A stretch of DNA of 40,041 nt, taken from positions 1-40,041 of the forward strand of contig NZ_BIMD01000045.1 of the NCBI RefSeq assembly GCF_004000905.1. The letters are read 5' to 3'. The position numbers and the translations under genes are program-made. This DNA comes from Paenibacillus humicus NBRC 102415. GTDB lineage: Bacteria; Bacillota; Bacilli; Paenibacillales; Paenibacillaceae. This document shows positions 21,919 to 31,467 of this stretch, one piece after another (the stretch's first letter is position 1; every line of letters starts with the position of its first letter). The notes beneath the pieces were generated by a model, which saw nothing but the letters and a program-made list of their open reading frames with translations, made no database searches and had not been told where the DNA came from.

Positions 21919-23808
21919 ATGCCGTTCCGCTTCCGAAGCCGCCTGCTGCTGACCGCTTCATTGCTGGGCTTTGCTTTGCTTCCGTCCCCTGCTGACGCTG
22001 CCGGCTCTGCCCCGGACCCGGCGCCGATCAAGCTGATTGTAAATGAACAGATAGTCAAAACGAATACCGCTCCCTTTCTGGACAATGGGACGGCTTATCT
22101 CCCTCTCCGGTTATCCGGGGAGCTGCTGGGCTGCCTCGTATCCTGGGACTCTCCGTCCAAAACCTTCACGCTGCAGTACCCGAAGAGAACGGTCAAAATG
22201 ACCTACGGCGCGGCCGCTGCAACGGTGAACGGACAATCCGTTCCTTTGAGCGGGCCGCTGCGGATGGTCGACAGCCAGATCTATGTGCCGCTTCGCTTCC
22301 TGTCGGAAGCCGTCGGCAGCAAAATCTGGTGGGATGCTCCCAGCCGGTCCTTGCACTTGAAGGGAAACGATGAGTATATCAAGCGCTCTATCCCCAATGA
22401 CCGGATGTGGCTGAGCCGCGACAGCGGGGATCTGTACCTGTCCAAGGATGAAAGCTCCCCAGCCGCGCTCGCCGGCCGCGTCGAGGCTGATTTCCAAGGC
22501 ACCGTTTCCCTCGAGGGGAATGGATTTTTTCTGAACGGCAGCGTCATTACCGTTGTGGACCGTTATGGAGCCGACCGCAGCCGCTATGACGTCTACAGCC
22601 TCCTTCTCCATGACGGCAAGATCGCCGTCCAGACCAAAGCAGGCTATGAAGGACTCATGGACCACAATGCAAGCTTCACACAGATTGAAGGTCCGGACGG
22701 CTTGACCTCCTATACCATCTTGACGGACGGACGAACCGCTGCCTTTTACGATGAAAAGGCTCTCCCCGCCAAGACATACGACATGGCCGAGCTTGCCGGC
22801 AAAGAAGACCGCTATTTCCTCCATGGCATCGGGCAGGATTATATGATTGTTCGGCCAATGTCGACCGGACTGCTGACCTTGATCGATTTCAAGGATCATA
22901 CCGTTACGGTGCTGGCCGACAAGCTTCTTTCGGGCAAGGACCTGGAAGATGCCTACCGCATTCCTTCCAAGGGAGACGGGCTGGTGGTGGCCGCCGATAT
23001 GGGCGCCGGCCAGCTGGACTTCTTTTACGACAGCTCTCTCGACGGGAAGGACGGCAACTATGAACGGCTTACCTACCTCCGTCCTTCCTACGAAAAGGAA
23101 CGGCAGAGCCTGCCGAAGCCGCGTACTGTCGATGAGCTCGCGGCCGATTGCTCCAGCAAGACGGTCAAATCCGTCTCCATGCAGGATGCCGATACCGTCT
23201 ACATCTCTCTCAACGGAGCCAACCCGAACGATAAGGCCTCTATCGCCACTGTCTGCGGCATTCTGAAGAAATTCGCCGCAAAAGGAGTCCGGGAGACCGT
23301 TGCCAAAGTGCCCGACGATCAGTTTTTCCACGGCATGACCATCTCGTTCAACCAAGGGGACGGCACGTCGCTGTATGCCGCTTCCGGCAGCAAGCTCGTA
23401 TACGGAGCGACCGGAGGAAAGGACAGCCTCGTCCTGAACGATTCTGCGGCCGTCAAGGACTTCAATGCTTTGAAGGTGCTTCCTTTCATGGACATTTCCC
23501 CCCATCCCATTGTCATCGGTCAGACGGTCCATTTGAAAGGAAACAACGGCGGCGACGAACCTTCCGGCGATTTGATCGTCTGCTGGACGTCTCTCGCCGT
23601 GAAATCTACAAACGTCAATCTGACGATCTTCAAGGGAAAGCTTGCTTTCGGATCCTTTGATGTCCGCTTCGCCATGCCTGCTTATGGAACCAAGCCGGAT
23701 GGAACGAAAGTGAAGCTGGAGCCGGGCAAAGGTTATTTCACCATGAAAGCAGAGAACGGCTCGCGTCCGTATCTGGTCGAGCTGCTGCCGCCGAAATCAT
23801 CTTCCTGA
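21919..23808 (+). CDS. Secreted protein with copper-amine-oxidase-like stalk domain
   Basis: The 629-residue product has a signal peptide (basic start, hydrophobic core about 8-20, cleavage near ADA at 27) and then two stalk-type repeats: IKLIVNEQIVKTNTAPFLDNGTAYLPLR (about 37-64) and VNGQSVPLSGPLRMVDSQIYVPLRFLSEAVG (about 103-133), each followed by a VSWDSPSKTF or IWWDAPSRSL segment. This domain (copper amine oxidase N-terminal-like) occurs in many surface proteins of Paenibacillus and has no enzyme activity of its own. The remaining 480 residues are beta-rich with no motif I recognise. An in-frame stop lies just upstream of the ATG, so the start is secure, though its RBS is weak. Confidence 0.75.
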   Translation: MPFRFRSRLLLTASLLGFALLPSPADAAGSAPDPAPIKLIVNEQIVKTNTAPFLDNGTAYLPLRLSGELLGCLVSWDSPSKTFTLQYPKRTVKMTYGAAAATVNGQSVPLSGPLRMVDSQIYVPLRFLSEAVGSKIWWDAPSRSLHLKGNDEYIKRSIPNDRMWLSRDSGDLYLSKDESSPAALAGRVEADFQGTVSLEGNGFFLNGSVITVVDRYGADRSRYDVYSLLLHDGKIAVQTKAGYEGLMDHNASFTQIEGPDGLTSYTILTDGRTAAFYDEKALPAKTYDMAELAGKEDRYFLHGIGQDYMIVRPMSTGLLTLIDFKDHTVTVLADKLLSGKDLEDAYRIPSKGDGLVVAADMGAGQLDFFYDSSLDGKDGNYERLTYLRPSYEKERQSLPKPRTVDELAADCSSKTVKSVSMQDADTVYISLNGANPNDKASIATVCGILKKFAAKGVRETVAKVPDDQFFHGMTISFNQGDGTSLYAASGSKLVYGATGGKDSLVLNDSAAVKDFNALKVLPFMDISPHPIVIGQTVHLKGNNGGDEPSGDLIVCWTSLAVKSTNVNLTIFKGKLAFGSFDVRFAMPAYGTKPDGTKVKLEPGKGYFTMKAENGSRPYLVELLPPKSSS

Positions 23809-23836
23809 AGCAGGCAGCGAGGCTTCCGAATTGAAA

Positions 23837-23866
23837 AGCGAACGCCGGCTTTAACCGGCGTTCGCT
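23837..23866. terminator. Convergent terminator between the stalk-domain gene and marR
   Basis: AGCGAACGCCGG pairs perfectly with CCGGCGTTCGCT around CTTTAA. One arm covers the last codons of the marR gene. With flanking GAAAA on the left and CTACTTT on the right it can act in both directions. Confidence 0.7.
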
Positions 23867-24261
23867 ACTTTGCCAAGCAGATAGACCAGCAGCTGCTGGT
23901 TGTGGGAAGAGATCCGGTCCAGAGCACCGCGGATGAAGGCTTCCCTGACTTCCATGCCGCGCGCGGCTTCCTTCTCCCCATGCTCGGTAACCGTCACCCA
24001 GACGATCCGGCGGTCGGCCAGATCCCGGCCACGCTCGATCAGGCCGCCGCGCTCCATCCGGTCGAGCAGCGTCGTGATGGCAGCCGGCGTCGTATGGAGA
24101 TGCTGCAGCAGCTCGGACGGCTTCATCGGCTGATGCTTGATCAGCAGCTCGAGCGCGTTGAGCTGGCCTTCCGTCAAGTTCGGCAGCAGGCTGTCTTCCA
24201 GATGGGTTTTCCATTCCCTTGAAAGCTTCATCCACAATTTGGCGAAATCCTCCGTAATCAT
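23851..24261 (-). CDS. MarR family transcriptional regulator
   Basis: From the ATG at 24261 the protein is 136 residues, a usual MarR length. The winged helix is clear: LTEGQLNALELLIKHQPMKPSELLQHLHTTPAAITTLLDRMERGGLIERGRDLADRRIVWVTVTEHG spans about residues 29-95 and contains the recognition helix and the DRR wing motif. C-terminal helices for dimerisation follow. The RBS at this ATG is weak; a TTG at 24327, 66 bases upstream, is an alternative that adds 22 residues. An extended -10 promoter and a perfect palindrome lie upstream, so autoregulation is likely. Ligand and targets are unknown. Confidence 0.82.
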   Translation of the reverse strand: MITEDFAKLWMKLSREWKTHLEDSLLPNLTEGQLNALELLIKHQPMKPSELLQHLHTTPAAITTLLDRMERGGLIERGRDLADRRIVWVTVTEHGEKEAARGMEVREAFIRGALDRISSHNQQLLVYLLGKVANAG

Positions 24262-24352
24262 AACCGACAACGACTTCAACCCCAATCTGTTCAGTTGGCC
24301 AGGCTCGTCCGCAGGAAGCCCGGGCAAGTCCTATTGCTGATTCCTATCCTAA

Positions 24353-24361
24353 ATTATACCA
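24353..24361 (-). promoter_or_regulatory. Extended -10 promoter of the marR gene
   Basis: On the minus strand TGGTATAAT is a perfect extended -10 element (TGnTATAAT). No good -35 box is visible, as is common with extended -10 promoters. Confidence 0.55.
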
Positions 24362-24383
24362 TCTGAAAATGTCGAAAGAAAGG

Positions 24384-24396
24384 TTAATCGGATTAA
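24384..24396. promoter_or_regulatory. Operator-like palindrome upstream of marR
   Basis: TTAATCGGATTAA is a perfect 6-1-6 inverted repeat; a further TTAATC half-site lies at about 24411-24416. It sits 23 bases upstream of the marR -10 element and about 100 bases upstream of the small divergent gene, a suitable place for a MarR operator. Confidence 0.45.
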
Positions 24397-24494
24397 TAAT
24401 TGCAGACCTTAATCGATACCATTCCGAACCATTAGACACACTTTGACATAGACTGCAGAGAAGAACTTCGAGCGAAGGCGAAAGGGTGGTAACC

Positions 24495-24665
24495 GTGGAA
24501 GAGCATAAGGAATCCGTGATCCGCAAAATACGCGCATACGGAATCATCAAAGACTCGGTCTGGCTGGAGAAGCCGGATGAGCCGGTTCCGATGTGGGTTT
24601 TGCTGGATGCGCTTTTACAGGTTATCGACCGACTTGAGCCTTCCGAGGACCGGCCGTTCGACTGA
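24495..24665 (+). CDS. Small 56-residue protein of unknown function
   Basis: A GTG start with AAAGGGTGG five bases upstream opens a 56-codon frame ending TGA at 24665. The peptide (MEEHKESVIRKIRAYGIIKD..., later VPMWVLLDALLQVIDRLEP) is charged at the N-terminus and has two probable amphipathic helices; nothing suggests export. Composition and a good RBS support a real gene, and its position opposite marR suggests possible co-regulation. I recognise no family. A TTGACA at 24443-24448 could be its -35 box, but no good -10 follows. Confidence 0.55.
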   Translation: MEEHKESVIRKIRAYGIIKDSVWLEKPDEPVPMWVLLDALLQVIDRLEPSEDRPFD

Positions 24666-24672
24666 GCGCAGA

Positions 24673-24708
24673 CAGAGCTGGCAGAGCTGACAGAACTGGC
24701 AGAGCTGG
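24673..24708. repeat. Four tandem copies of a 9-bp unit
   Basis: CAGAGCTGG repeats four times head to tail, with one change in the second copy (last base A) and one in the third (CAGAACTGG). The array begins eight bases after the stop of the small gene, before the parC terminator. Confidence 0.75.
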
Positions 24709-24755
24709 GACGGCGCTTTCATCCAAAAAGAGCGATGCCTGCTTTCGAATACGAA

Positions 24756-24789
24756 AAGCCCGACCGGCTTGCTTAAGCCGGTCGGGCTT
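24756..24789. terminator. Bidirectional terminator between the small gene and parC
   Basis: AAGCCCGACCGGCTT pairs perfectly with AAGCCGGTCGGGCTT around GCTT, a 15-bp stem. GAAA precedes it and CGTTTGTTG follows, so it can serve both the minus-strand parEC operon and plus-strand transcripts. Confidence 0.85.
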
Positions 24790-24818
24790 CGTTTGTTGCT
24801 TGATTTTCTGCGGCTGAA

Positions 24819-27272
24819 TCAGCCTTGTCCAAGCTCTGGACGGGCATACAGCTGCTGCACGGAGTCGTTCTTCTCGACCTGAGCGAGCTGCCGCCCGATC
24901 GATCTGCGGTCCTCGATCGGCGTCTTCTCCGTCAGGAAGCGCTGTACGCTTCCGCTGGAGAGCTGCACGTTCAGCTCGCGAGGCTGACGGCAGTACCAGG
25001 CGCCTGCAAGCCGGCTGCCGTTGGGCTTGACCCGCTTGCCTTCCTTGAATTCAAACGACTGCACGCCCTTGCCTCCGCGCCCTTGCACCGGGTAGTCGGC
25101 AAGCAGGCTGCGCTTGCCGTAGCCGAGGTCGCTGATGACGAGAATCTCGCCTTCGTCTTCCCGGCTCACCTCAAGCGCCGCGGCCAGCTCGTCGCCTTCC
25201 TTGAACTGCATGCCGCGCACGCCTCCGGAGACGCGTCCCATCGGACTGACCTCTTCCGCCGGGAAGCGGATGGCCGAGCCCAGCTTGCTCACGAGCAGCA
25301 GATGGCTGGCGCCGCGCGATTGCATGACGGCCACGATTTCATCTCCGTCCGCGACCTTGCACGCTGCGACTGCCGTGGAACGGTTGGTCGCGTACTCCTT
25401 GAGCTCCGTACGCTTCACCTGTCCTTTGCGGGTGAAGAAGAACAGCGATTCGCCCGGCTTCTGGATGTCCTTCACCGGAATGACGGCGACGATGCCGTCA
25501 TCCTTCGGAATCGGGATGACGTTGACGATCGCGGTGCCCGCATCCTTCCATTTGAATTCCGGAATCGCATGGACAGGAAGCATGTAGTAGCTTCCCTTGC
25601 GGGTGAAGACGAGCAGGCTGTCGATCGTGCTCGCCTCCAGCAGATAACGGATGGAATCCCCGTCCTTGACGCCGGAGGCATCGATCTCGCCACCGGAGCG
25701 GGTGAAGCTGAGCATGCCGGTGCGCTTCACATAACCCTCGCGGCTGATCGCCACGAGCACGTCCTCCGCGCTCACGAGCACTTCAAGTCCGACCTTGAGC
25801 TCCTCCACCTCGCCGCGCAGCTCCGAGCGGCGGTCGATGCCGTATTTCTCCCTGATCTCCGTCAGCTCGTCCTGAATGACCTTGATCAGCTTGCGCTCGC
25901 TGTCCAGAATGGAGCGAAGATACTGGATCTTTTTGGCCAGCTCGCGCAGCTCCTTCTCCAGCGAAGTAATCTCCAGATTCGTCAGCCGGTACAGCTGGAG
26001 CGTCAGGATCGCGTCCGCCTGGCGCTCGCTGAAGCCGAACTGCAGCATCAGGTTGTTCTGGGCATCCGAACGGTTTTTGGAAGCTTTGATGCTGGCGATG
26101 ACTTCGTCGAGGATGTTGAGCGCCTTGACGAGCCCTTCCAGCACATGGGCGCGGTCTTCCGCCTTCTCCAGCTCGAAGCGCGTCCGGAAAGTGACGACTT
26201 CCTTCTGGTGGCTGATATAGGCCGACAGAATCTCCTTGATCCCCATTTGGCGCGGAGCCTTGTTGACGATCGCGACCATGTTGAAGTTGTAGGTCACCTG
26301 CAGGTCGGTCTTTTTGAGCAGATAAGCCAGGATGCCTTCGGCGTCGGCGTCTTTCTTCAGCTCGATGACGATGCGCATGCCTTCGCGGCCGCTCTCGTCC
26401 CGCACCTCGGCGATGCCGTCGACCTTCTTCTCCAGGCGGATGTTCTCCATCGCTGTCACAAGACGCGACTTGACGACCTGGTAAGGAATTTCCGTGACGA
26501 CGATCTGCTTCTTGCCGCCCCGCAGCTCCTCCACTTCGGTGCGGGAGCGCAGATGGATGCGGCCCTTGCCGTTCGTATACGCCTCGCGGATGCCGTCCTC
26601 GCCCATGATGATGCCGCCTGTCGGGAAATCCGGCCCTTTCATGATGCCCATCAGGTCGGAGACCTCAAGGCTGCCGTCCAGCATGAGCGCGATGCAGGCA
26701 TCGATCACCTCGCGGAGGTTATGAGGCGGAATTTCCGTCGCAAAGCCCGAGCTGATCCCGCTGACTCCATTGACCAGCAGATTCGGGTAGCGGGCGGGAA
26801 GCACGACCGGCTCCTTGGCGGTATTGTCGAAGTTGTCCTTGAAGAGGACGGTGCGCTTCTCGATATCGCGCAGCAGCTCCATCGCGATGTTCGACAGGCG
26901 CGCTTCCGTATAACGCATCGCCGCCGCGGGATCGTCGTCGATCGAGCCCCAGTTGCCGTGGCCGTCGACGAGCGTATGCCCCATCTTCCAAGGCTGTGCC
27001 ATCCGCACCATGCCCTCGTAAATCGAGGAGTCGCCATGCGGATGATAGTTGCCCATCACGTCGCCGACGGTTTTGGCGGATTTGCGGTAAGGCTTGTCCG
27101 GCGTATTGCCGGAATCGTACATCGCATACAGGATGCGCCTCTGGACCGGCTTCAGGCCGTCCCTGACATCCGGAATGGCGCGGTCCTGGATAATATATTT
27201 GGAATAGCGACCGAATCGGTCGCCGACGACTTCCTCGAGGAAAGCCGGCAAAAACTGCTCGCTCGTGCTCAT
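24819..27272 (-). CDS. parC: DNA topoisomerase IV subunit A
   Basis: The 817-residue protein cuts and rejoins DNA in topoisomerase IV, which decatenates daughter chromosomes. The active-site tyrosine is Y121 in [11 protein letters not shown]. The quinolone-resistance region reads [16 protein letters not shown], with Ser82 and Glu86 at the positions where resistance changes occur in staphylococcal GrlA, so the sequence is of the unmodified type. The C-terminal beta-propeller (about 500-800) has repeated [10 protein letters not shown]-like blades. The ATG has AGGGGG eight bases upstream. It follows parE by 12 bases, and pairing with ParE rather than a gyrB-gyrA context supports ParC over GyrA. 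Confidence 0.95.
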   Translation of the reverse strand: MSTSEQFLPAFLEEVVGDRFGRYSKYIIQDRAIPDVRDGLKPVQRRILYAMYDSGNTPDKPYRKSAKTVGDVMGNYHPHGDSSIYEGMVRMAQPWKMGHTLVDGHGNWGSIDDDPAAAMRYTEARLSNIAMELLRDIEKRTVLFKDNFDNTAKEPVVLPARYPNLLVNGVSGISSGFATEIPPHNLREVIDACIALMLDGSLEVSDLMGIMKGPDFPTGGIIMGEDGIREAYTNGKGRIHLRSRTEVEELRGGKKQIVVTEIPYQVVKSRLVTAMENIRLEKKVDGIAEVRDESGREGMRIVIELKKDADAEGILAYLLKKTDLQVTYNFNMVAIVNKAPRQMGIKEILSAYISHQKEVVTFRTRFELEKAEDRAHVLEGLVKALNILDEVIASIKASKNRSDAQNNLMLQFGFSERQADAILTLQLYRLTNLEITSLEKELRELAKKIQYLRSILDSERKLIKVIQDELTEIREKYGIDRRSELRGEVEELKVGLEVLVSAEDVLVAISREGYVKRTGMLSFTRSGGEIDASGVKDGDSIRYLLEASTIDSLLVFTRKGSYYMLPVHAIPEFKWKDAGTAIVNVIPIPKDDGIVAVIPVKDIQKPGESLFFFTRKGQVKRTELKEYATNRSTAVAACKVADGDEIVAVMQSRGASHLLLVSKLGSAIRFPAEEVSPMGRVSGGVRGMQFKEGDELAAALEVSREDEGEILVISDLGYGKRSLLADYPVQGRGGKGVQSFEFKEGKRVKPNGSRLAGAWYCRQPRELNVQLSSGSVQRFLTEKTPIEDRRSIGRQLAQVEKNDSVQQLYARPELGQG

Positions 27273-27284
27273 GGGTGTATCCCC

Positions 27285-29267
27285 CTATTCCTCGTATTCC
27301 CTGAAGTCCACATTGTCGATGATCCAGCGCTTGCGCGGGTCGACCTTGTCGCCCATAAGCGTCGAAACGCGCCTTTCGGCCTTGGCCGCGTCCTCGATCC
27401 GCACCTGCAGCAGCGTGCGCGAATCCGGGTTCATCGTCGTTTCCCACAGCTGGTCGGGGTTCATCTCGCCGAGTCCCTTGTACCGCTGCAGCTCGTAGTT
27501 CTTGCCCATTTCCTTGCTGTAATTCTGCAGCTGCTCGTCGGTCCAGGCGTACCGGACCGTCTCCAGCTTGCCGGATTTGCGGCTCATCTTGTAGAGCGGC
27601 GGCTGCGCGATGTAGATCTTGCCGGCGTCGATGAGCGGCTTCATGTAGCGGTAGAAGAACGTCAGCAGCAGCACCTGGATGTGGGCGCCGTCAGTGTCGG
27701 CATCCGTCATGATGATGATTTTGCTGTAATTGCATTCGGATGCTTCGAACTCAGGTCCGACCCCTGCGCCGATCGCCGCGATGATCGCCTTGTACTCGTC
27801 GTTCTTGAGGATGTCGGCCAGGCGGGCCTTCTCCGGATTCATCGGCTTGCCCTTGAGCGGCAGAATCGCCTGGATCTTGGAATCGCGTCCCTGCTTGGCC
27901 GAGCCGCCGGCGGAATCGCCCTCGACGATGAACAGCTCGTTGCGCGTGGAATCCTTGGACTGGGCCGGCGTCAGCTTGCCGCCGAGGTTGGAGCTTTCGC
28001 TGCGCTTCTTGCCGCTGCGGATCTCGTCCCTCGCCTTGCGCGCCGCCTCGCGGGCCTTCGAAGCCTGGATCGCCTTTTTCAGGAGCATCTGGCCGACCTG
28101 CGGGTTCTCCTCCAGGAAGACAGCCATCTTGTCCGCGACGACCGCGTCGACGGCGCTTCTCGCGGAGGAGCTGCCGAGCTGGTCCTTCGTCTGGCCGACG
28201 AACTCGACCTCGGACATCTTGATGTTGATGACGGCCATCATGCCTTCGCGCAGGTCGCCGCCCTCGAGATTCTTGTCCTTCTCCTTGATCATCGCCGTGC
28301 GCCGGGCATAATCGTTCAAGACGCGGGTATACGCGGTCTTGAAGCCGGTCTCGTGCGTGCCGCCGCCGCGGGTAGGGATCGAGTTCACGAAGCTGACGAT
28401 CGTCTCCGTGTAGCCGTCGTTGTACTGCAGCGCGACTTCGACCTCGATGTCGTCCTTCTCCGCGCTGAAATGCACCGTTTCGTGAAGCACCGACTTCTCC
28501 TCGTTCAGGAACTCGACGAACTGCTTGGCGCCGCCTTCGTAGTGGAAGACGTTCTCGCTGCCCGTGCGCTCGTCCTTGAGCACGACCTTGAGGCCGGAGT
28601 TGAGGAATGCGATCTCCTGCAGCCGGTCCGAAAGGGTGTCGAAGCTCAGCGACGTATGGCCGTGAAACACTCGGGAATCCGGCTTGAACGTGACCTTCGT
28701 GCCCGTCTGGCGCGTCGTCCCCGTCACCTCGAGACCCGTGACCGGCTCGCCGACATGCTCCTTGCCGTCCTTGTCCACCCAGTACTCGAAGCGCTGTTTA
28801 TGTATCTTGCCGTCGCGGAAGATCTCCACCTCGAGCCATTCCGAAAGCGCGTTCGTAACCGAGGCTCCGACGCCGTGAAGGCCGCCTGACTTCTTGTAGC
28901 CGCCGCCGCCGAACTTGCCTCCGGCGTGGAGGATCGTAAAGACGACCTGAGGCGTAGGAATGCCCGTCTTGTGCATGCCGGTCGGAATTCCCCGGCCGTT
29001 ATCGTGAACCGTCACCGAGCCGTTCTTGTGCAGCGTGACGTTGATATCCGTGCAGTATTTGGCCAAATGCTCGTCGACGGCGTTGTCCACGATCTCCCAG
29101 ACGAGATGATGCAGACCTGAATTGGTCGTGCTGCCGATGTACATGCCGGGGCGCTTGCGCACCGCGGTCAGCCCCTCCAGGATCTGAATGTCGTCCGCGC
29201 CATAGGAAGGGCTGCCTGTCGCCGTATTCGCCGCTTCGGTTGCGTAGAGGTCCAGTTGTTCGGCCAT
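27285..29267 (-). CDS. parE: DNA topoisomerase IV subunit B
   Basis: The 660-residue ATPase subunit has the GHKL fold: EIVDNAVDEHLA, HDNGRGIPTGMH and KKSGGLHGVGASVTNALS, then the transducer with the QTKDQLG loop (QTK lysine), and the Toprim domain with EGDSAGGSAKQ, PLKGKPMNPEKAR and DADTDGAHI that binds the catalytic magnesium. The length and the short C-terminal domain fit ParE of Firmicutes. AAAGGGGG precedes the ATG by six bases. A reading frame of more than 1300 codons on the opposite strand across parC and parE is an artefact of GC-rich codon use. Confidence 0.95.
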   Translation of the reverse strand: MAEQLDLYATEAANTATGSPSYGADDIQILEGLTAVRKRPGMYIGSTTNSGLHHLVWEIVDNAVDEHLAKYCTDINVTLHKNGSVTVHDNGRGIPTGMHKTGIPTPQVVFTILHAGGKFGGGGYKKSGGLHGVGASVTNALSEWLEVEIFRDGKIHKQRFEYWVDKDGKEHVGEPVTGLEVTGTTRQTGTKVTFKPDSRVFHGHTSLSFDTLSDRLQEIAFLNSGLKVVLKDERTGSENVFHYEGGAKQFVEFLNEEKSVLHETVHFSAEKDDIEVEVALQYNDGYTETIVSFVNSIPTRGGGTHETGFKTAYTRVLNDYARRTAMIKEKDKNLEGGDLREGMMAVINIKMSEVEFVGQTKDQLGSSSARSAVDAVVADKMAVFLEENPQVGQMLLKKAIQASKAREAARKARDEIRSGKKRSESSNLGGKLTPAQSKDSTRNELFIVEGDSAGGSAKQGRDSKIQAILPLKGKPMNPEKARLADILKNDEYKAIIAAIGAGVGPEFEASECNYSKIIIMTDADTDGAHIQVLLLTFFYRYMKPLIDAGKIYIAQPPLYKMSRKSGKLETVRYAWTDEQLQNYSKEMGKNYELQRYKGLGEMNPDQLWETTMNPDSRTLLQVRIEDAAKAERRVSTLMGDKVDPRKRWIIDNVDFREYEE

Positions 29268-29352
29268 ACGCGTCCCCCTTTTCGTTGTGAAGCCTGTGCC
29301 CGGAGCGTCCCGCCGGGCGGGAATCGATGCGCTTCCGAGAATCTTAGCTATT

Positions 29353-30339
29353 TTAATTCAAGATGTCCTGTTTCGTAAAGATGCCGAAAGATACGGCCAA
29401 AGCCGCCGCGGACCATGCCGCGAGCACGCCTAGCGAAAAAACGAGATTCATGCCGTCGATCGGCGCCGGCACCCCTTCGAGGTAATCGGTCAGGTCGATG
29501 TTCACCGAAAACAAATATTTCGCGCTCTCCCAGGAGGATGTCATGCCGGAAAGGATCGTGCCGGAAATGACGGCTGCCATCATCGTCACGATGCTGGCAG
29601 CGGTGCTTCTCAGCAGCACGGAAACCATGAGCGACAAGACGGCGACGGTCATGCAGGACACCCAGATCAGCCCGCTCTGCATGAACAGGTACAGCCACTG
29701 CGGCACCGCATGCACGCCGCTGGCGTCGATCGTGCCGCCCTGGACGCCGAAGCCCGTGAACACCGGCATCGTCCAGCCTCCGTAGCCGAATACGGCGCCC
29801 GATATGAGGTAGGAGACCGCCCCTGTCGCTACGATCGCGAGCGATACGTACAGCGTCAGGGCGACAAGCTTGCTCATGAGGATCTTCCAGCGCTTCACCG
29901 GCCGCGTCAGCAGCATCTTGATCGTGCCGCTCGAGCGCTCTCCCGATACTAGATCGGAGGCGATCGCCAAAATCATTAGAGGGAAGAAGAGCGAGACGGA
30001 GCTCGCCATGAACTGCCTGGTGAACGAAACGGCGTCCGGACTGCTTGGATTCACGTCGTGATCGAGATAATACTGCAGGCGGAGAATCTCGATGCGGTCG
30101 TATTTCTTCCACTCCTCGGGCACCCTGTCGCTGGCCAGCGTATTCTGCAGATCCGTAATCTGCTGCTGGATCTGGTTGCGCCAATCCTTGAAGTGGACGG
30201 CGTTGGTCTGCGACACCCTCATCTGCGCATAAGTAAAGATCGGAATCAGCACCAGTAGAATAAGAAGGATAACATAGAACCGTTTCTTTTTCCAAATTTT
30301 CAAGGTTTCATTCTGGATCAGCGGCAGCAGGTCTCTCAC
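29353..30339 (-). CDS. ABC-2 type transporter permease
   Basis: The 328-residue membrane protein starts with a cytoplasmic helix and a membrane segment (about 22-40), has a large external loop (about 41-110) and then five further hydrophobic segments. The motif DLVSGERSSGTIKMLLTRPVKRWKILMSKL (about 128-157) is the conserved cytoplasmic element of ABC-2 permeases. It overlaps the ATPase gene by four bases and forms an exporter with it. BcrAB-like peptide-antibiotic resistance or other export is possible; the substrate cannot be read from the sequence. Confidence 0.85.
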   Translation of the reverse strand: MRDLLPLIQNETLKIWKKKRFYVILLILLVLIPIFTYAQMRVSQTNAVHFKDWRNQIQQQITDLQNTLASDRVPEEWKKYDRIEILRLQYYLDHDVNPSSPDAVSFTRQFMASSVSLFFPLMILAIASDLVSGERSSGTIKMLLTRPVKRWKILMSKLVALTLYVSLAIVATGAVSYLISGAVFGYGGWTMPVFTGFGVQGGTIDASGVHAVPQWLYLFMQSGLIWVSCMTVAVLSLMVSVLLRSTAASIVTMMAAVISGTILSGMTSSWESAKYLFSVNIDLTDYLEGVPAPIDGMNLVFSLGVLAAWSAAALAVSFGIFTKQDILN

Positions 30340-31391
30340 GATTCATTCTCCTCCGTCAGCGTCAGGAACATCTCTTCGAGCGTTGGCGCGACGCGCTGCA
30401 CCGCATGGATGGCGATGCCCGCTCCCGCGAGGCGGGCGACAAGTCCGGGCAGCACAGCCTCGGGGACGGTCGTGACGACAGCTCCCTCCAGATGAGCGAG
30501 CGCGCTCTCGTCCATCCGGTATTCGCCTTCCCTCAGAATACGCAGCTGCGGCTCCTGGAGCAGGAGGCTCTCCGCCTCCGCAGGCCGGTCGGTCTTCCAC
30601 AGCACATAGGAGCCGGCTTGCGCCACCAGCTCGTCCACTCGTCCAACCGACAGCACGCGCCCGCCGGCGATGATCGCGACCCGGTCGCACATCAGCTGGA
30701 TCTCGCTCAGCAGATGGCTGGAGATGAACAGGCTGATGCCGCTGTCCGCCAGCATCCGGATGAATTCGCGCAGCTCCTTGATTCCCTTCGGATCCAAGCC
30801 GTTCGTAGGCTCGTCGAGAATGAGAAGCTTGGGACGCCCCAGCAGCGCCTGCGCGATGCCGAGCCTTTGGCGCATGCCGAGCGAGTAGGTTTTGACCTTG
30901 TCATGGATGCGGTCGTCGAGCCGGACGATCTCCGCCACCTCGCGAATGCGGTTTTTGTCGATCCCTCTCTGCATGCGGGCAAAATGCTCCAAATTCTCCC
31001 ATCCGCTCATGAACGGATACATCTCCGGATTTTCGACGATGGAGCCGACCTCGGCGAGCGCCCGCTCGGGATTCCGCTGCACGCTGTGCCCTCCGATCAG
31101 CACTTCCCCTTCCGTCGGCTTGATGAGATCGACGAGCATGCGGATCGTCGTCGTCTTGCCGGAGCCGTTCGGCCCGAGAAATCCGAAAATCTCGCCGGCC
31201 TTCACGTCGAAATCCACTTGATGGATAATCCATGTTCCCCGGATTTTCTTCTTCAGTCCGCGCACGGACAGCACGGTCGCCGCTTCGGACAGGCGCTTGT
31301 CCCTTCCGTCCGGTTCCGGCTCCAGCTCCAGCTTCTGCGGCAGAACCTCCTTTTCCTGATCAAGCTTCCTGATTTTGTACTCTATCGTCAC
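30336..31391 (-). CDS. ABC transporter ATP-binding protein, BcrA-like
   Basis: The 351-residue ATPase starts at a GTG (31391) with AGGAGG eight bases upstream. It has Walker A GFLGPNGSGKTTT, signature YSLGMRQRLGIAQAL, Walker B LLILDEPTNGLD and the switch histidine in FISSHLLSE. A C-terminal domain of about 100 residues follows, as in BcrA/CcmA-type drug exporters. The first 40 residues form a charged extension, unusual in this family and of unknown role. The stop overlaps the start of the permease gene by four bases, so the two are coupled. Confidence 0.88.
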   Translation of the reverse strand: MTIEYKIRKLDQEKEVLPQKLELEPEPDGRDKRLSEAATVLSVRGLKKKIRGTWIIHQVDFDVKAGEIFGFLGPNGSGKTTTIRMLVDLIKPTEGEVLIGGHSVQRNPERALAEVGSIVENPEMYPFMSGWENLEHFARMQRGIDKNRIREVAEIVRLDDRIHDKVKTYSLGMRQRLGIAQALLGRPKLLILDEPTNGLDPKGIKELREFIRMLADSGISLFISSHLLSEIQLMCDRVAIIAGGRVLSVGRVDELVAQAGSYVLWKTDRPAEAESLLLQEPQLRILREGEYRMDESALAHLEGAVVTTVPEAVLPGLVARLAGAGIAIHAVQRVAPTLEEMFLTLTEENES

Positions 31392-31467
31392 GATGGCCGC
31401 CTCCTGTCCTGATCCTCTATATCTGGGTCCGTTCCCTGTTTCCGAATCATCCGGCGATTCTCTTCAT

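Noticed and set aside
24825-28889. A 1354-codon open frame on the plus strand across parC and parE
   Set aside because: It is exactly antisense to two unmistakable, highly conserved genes, has no RBS or recognisable domain, and long antisense frames are expected in GC-rich genes with few stop codons in that phase.
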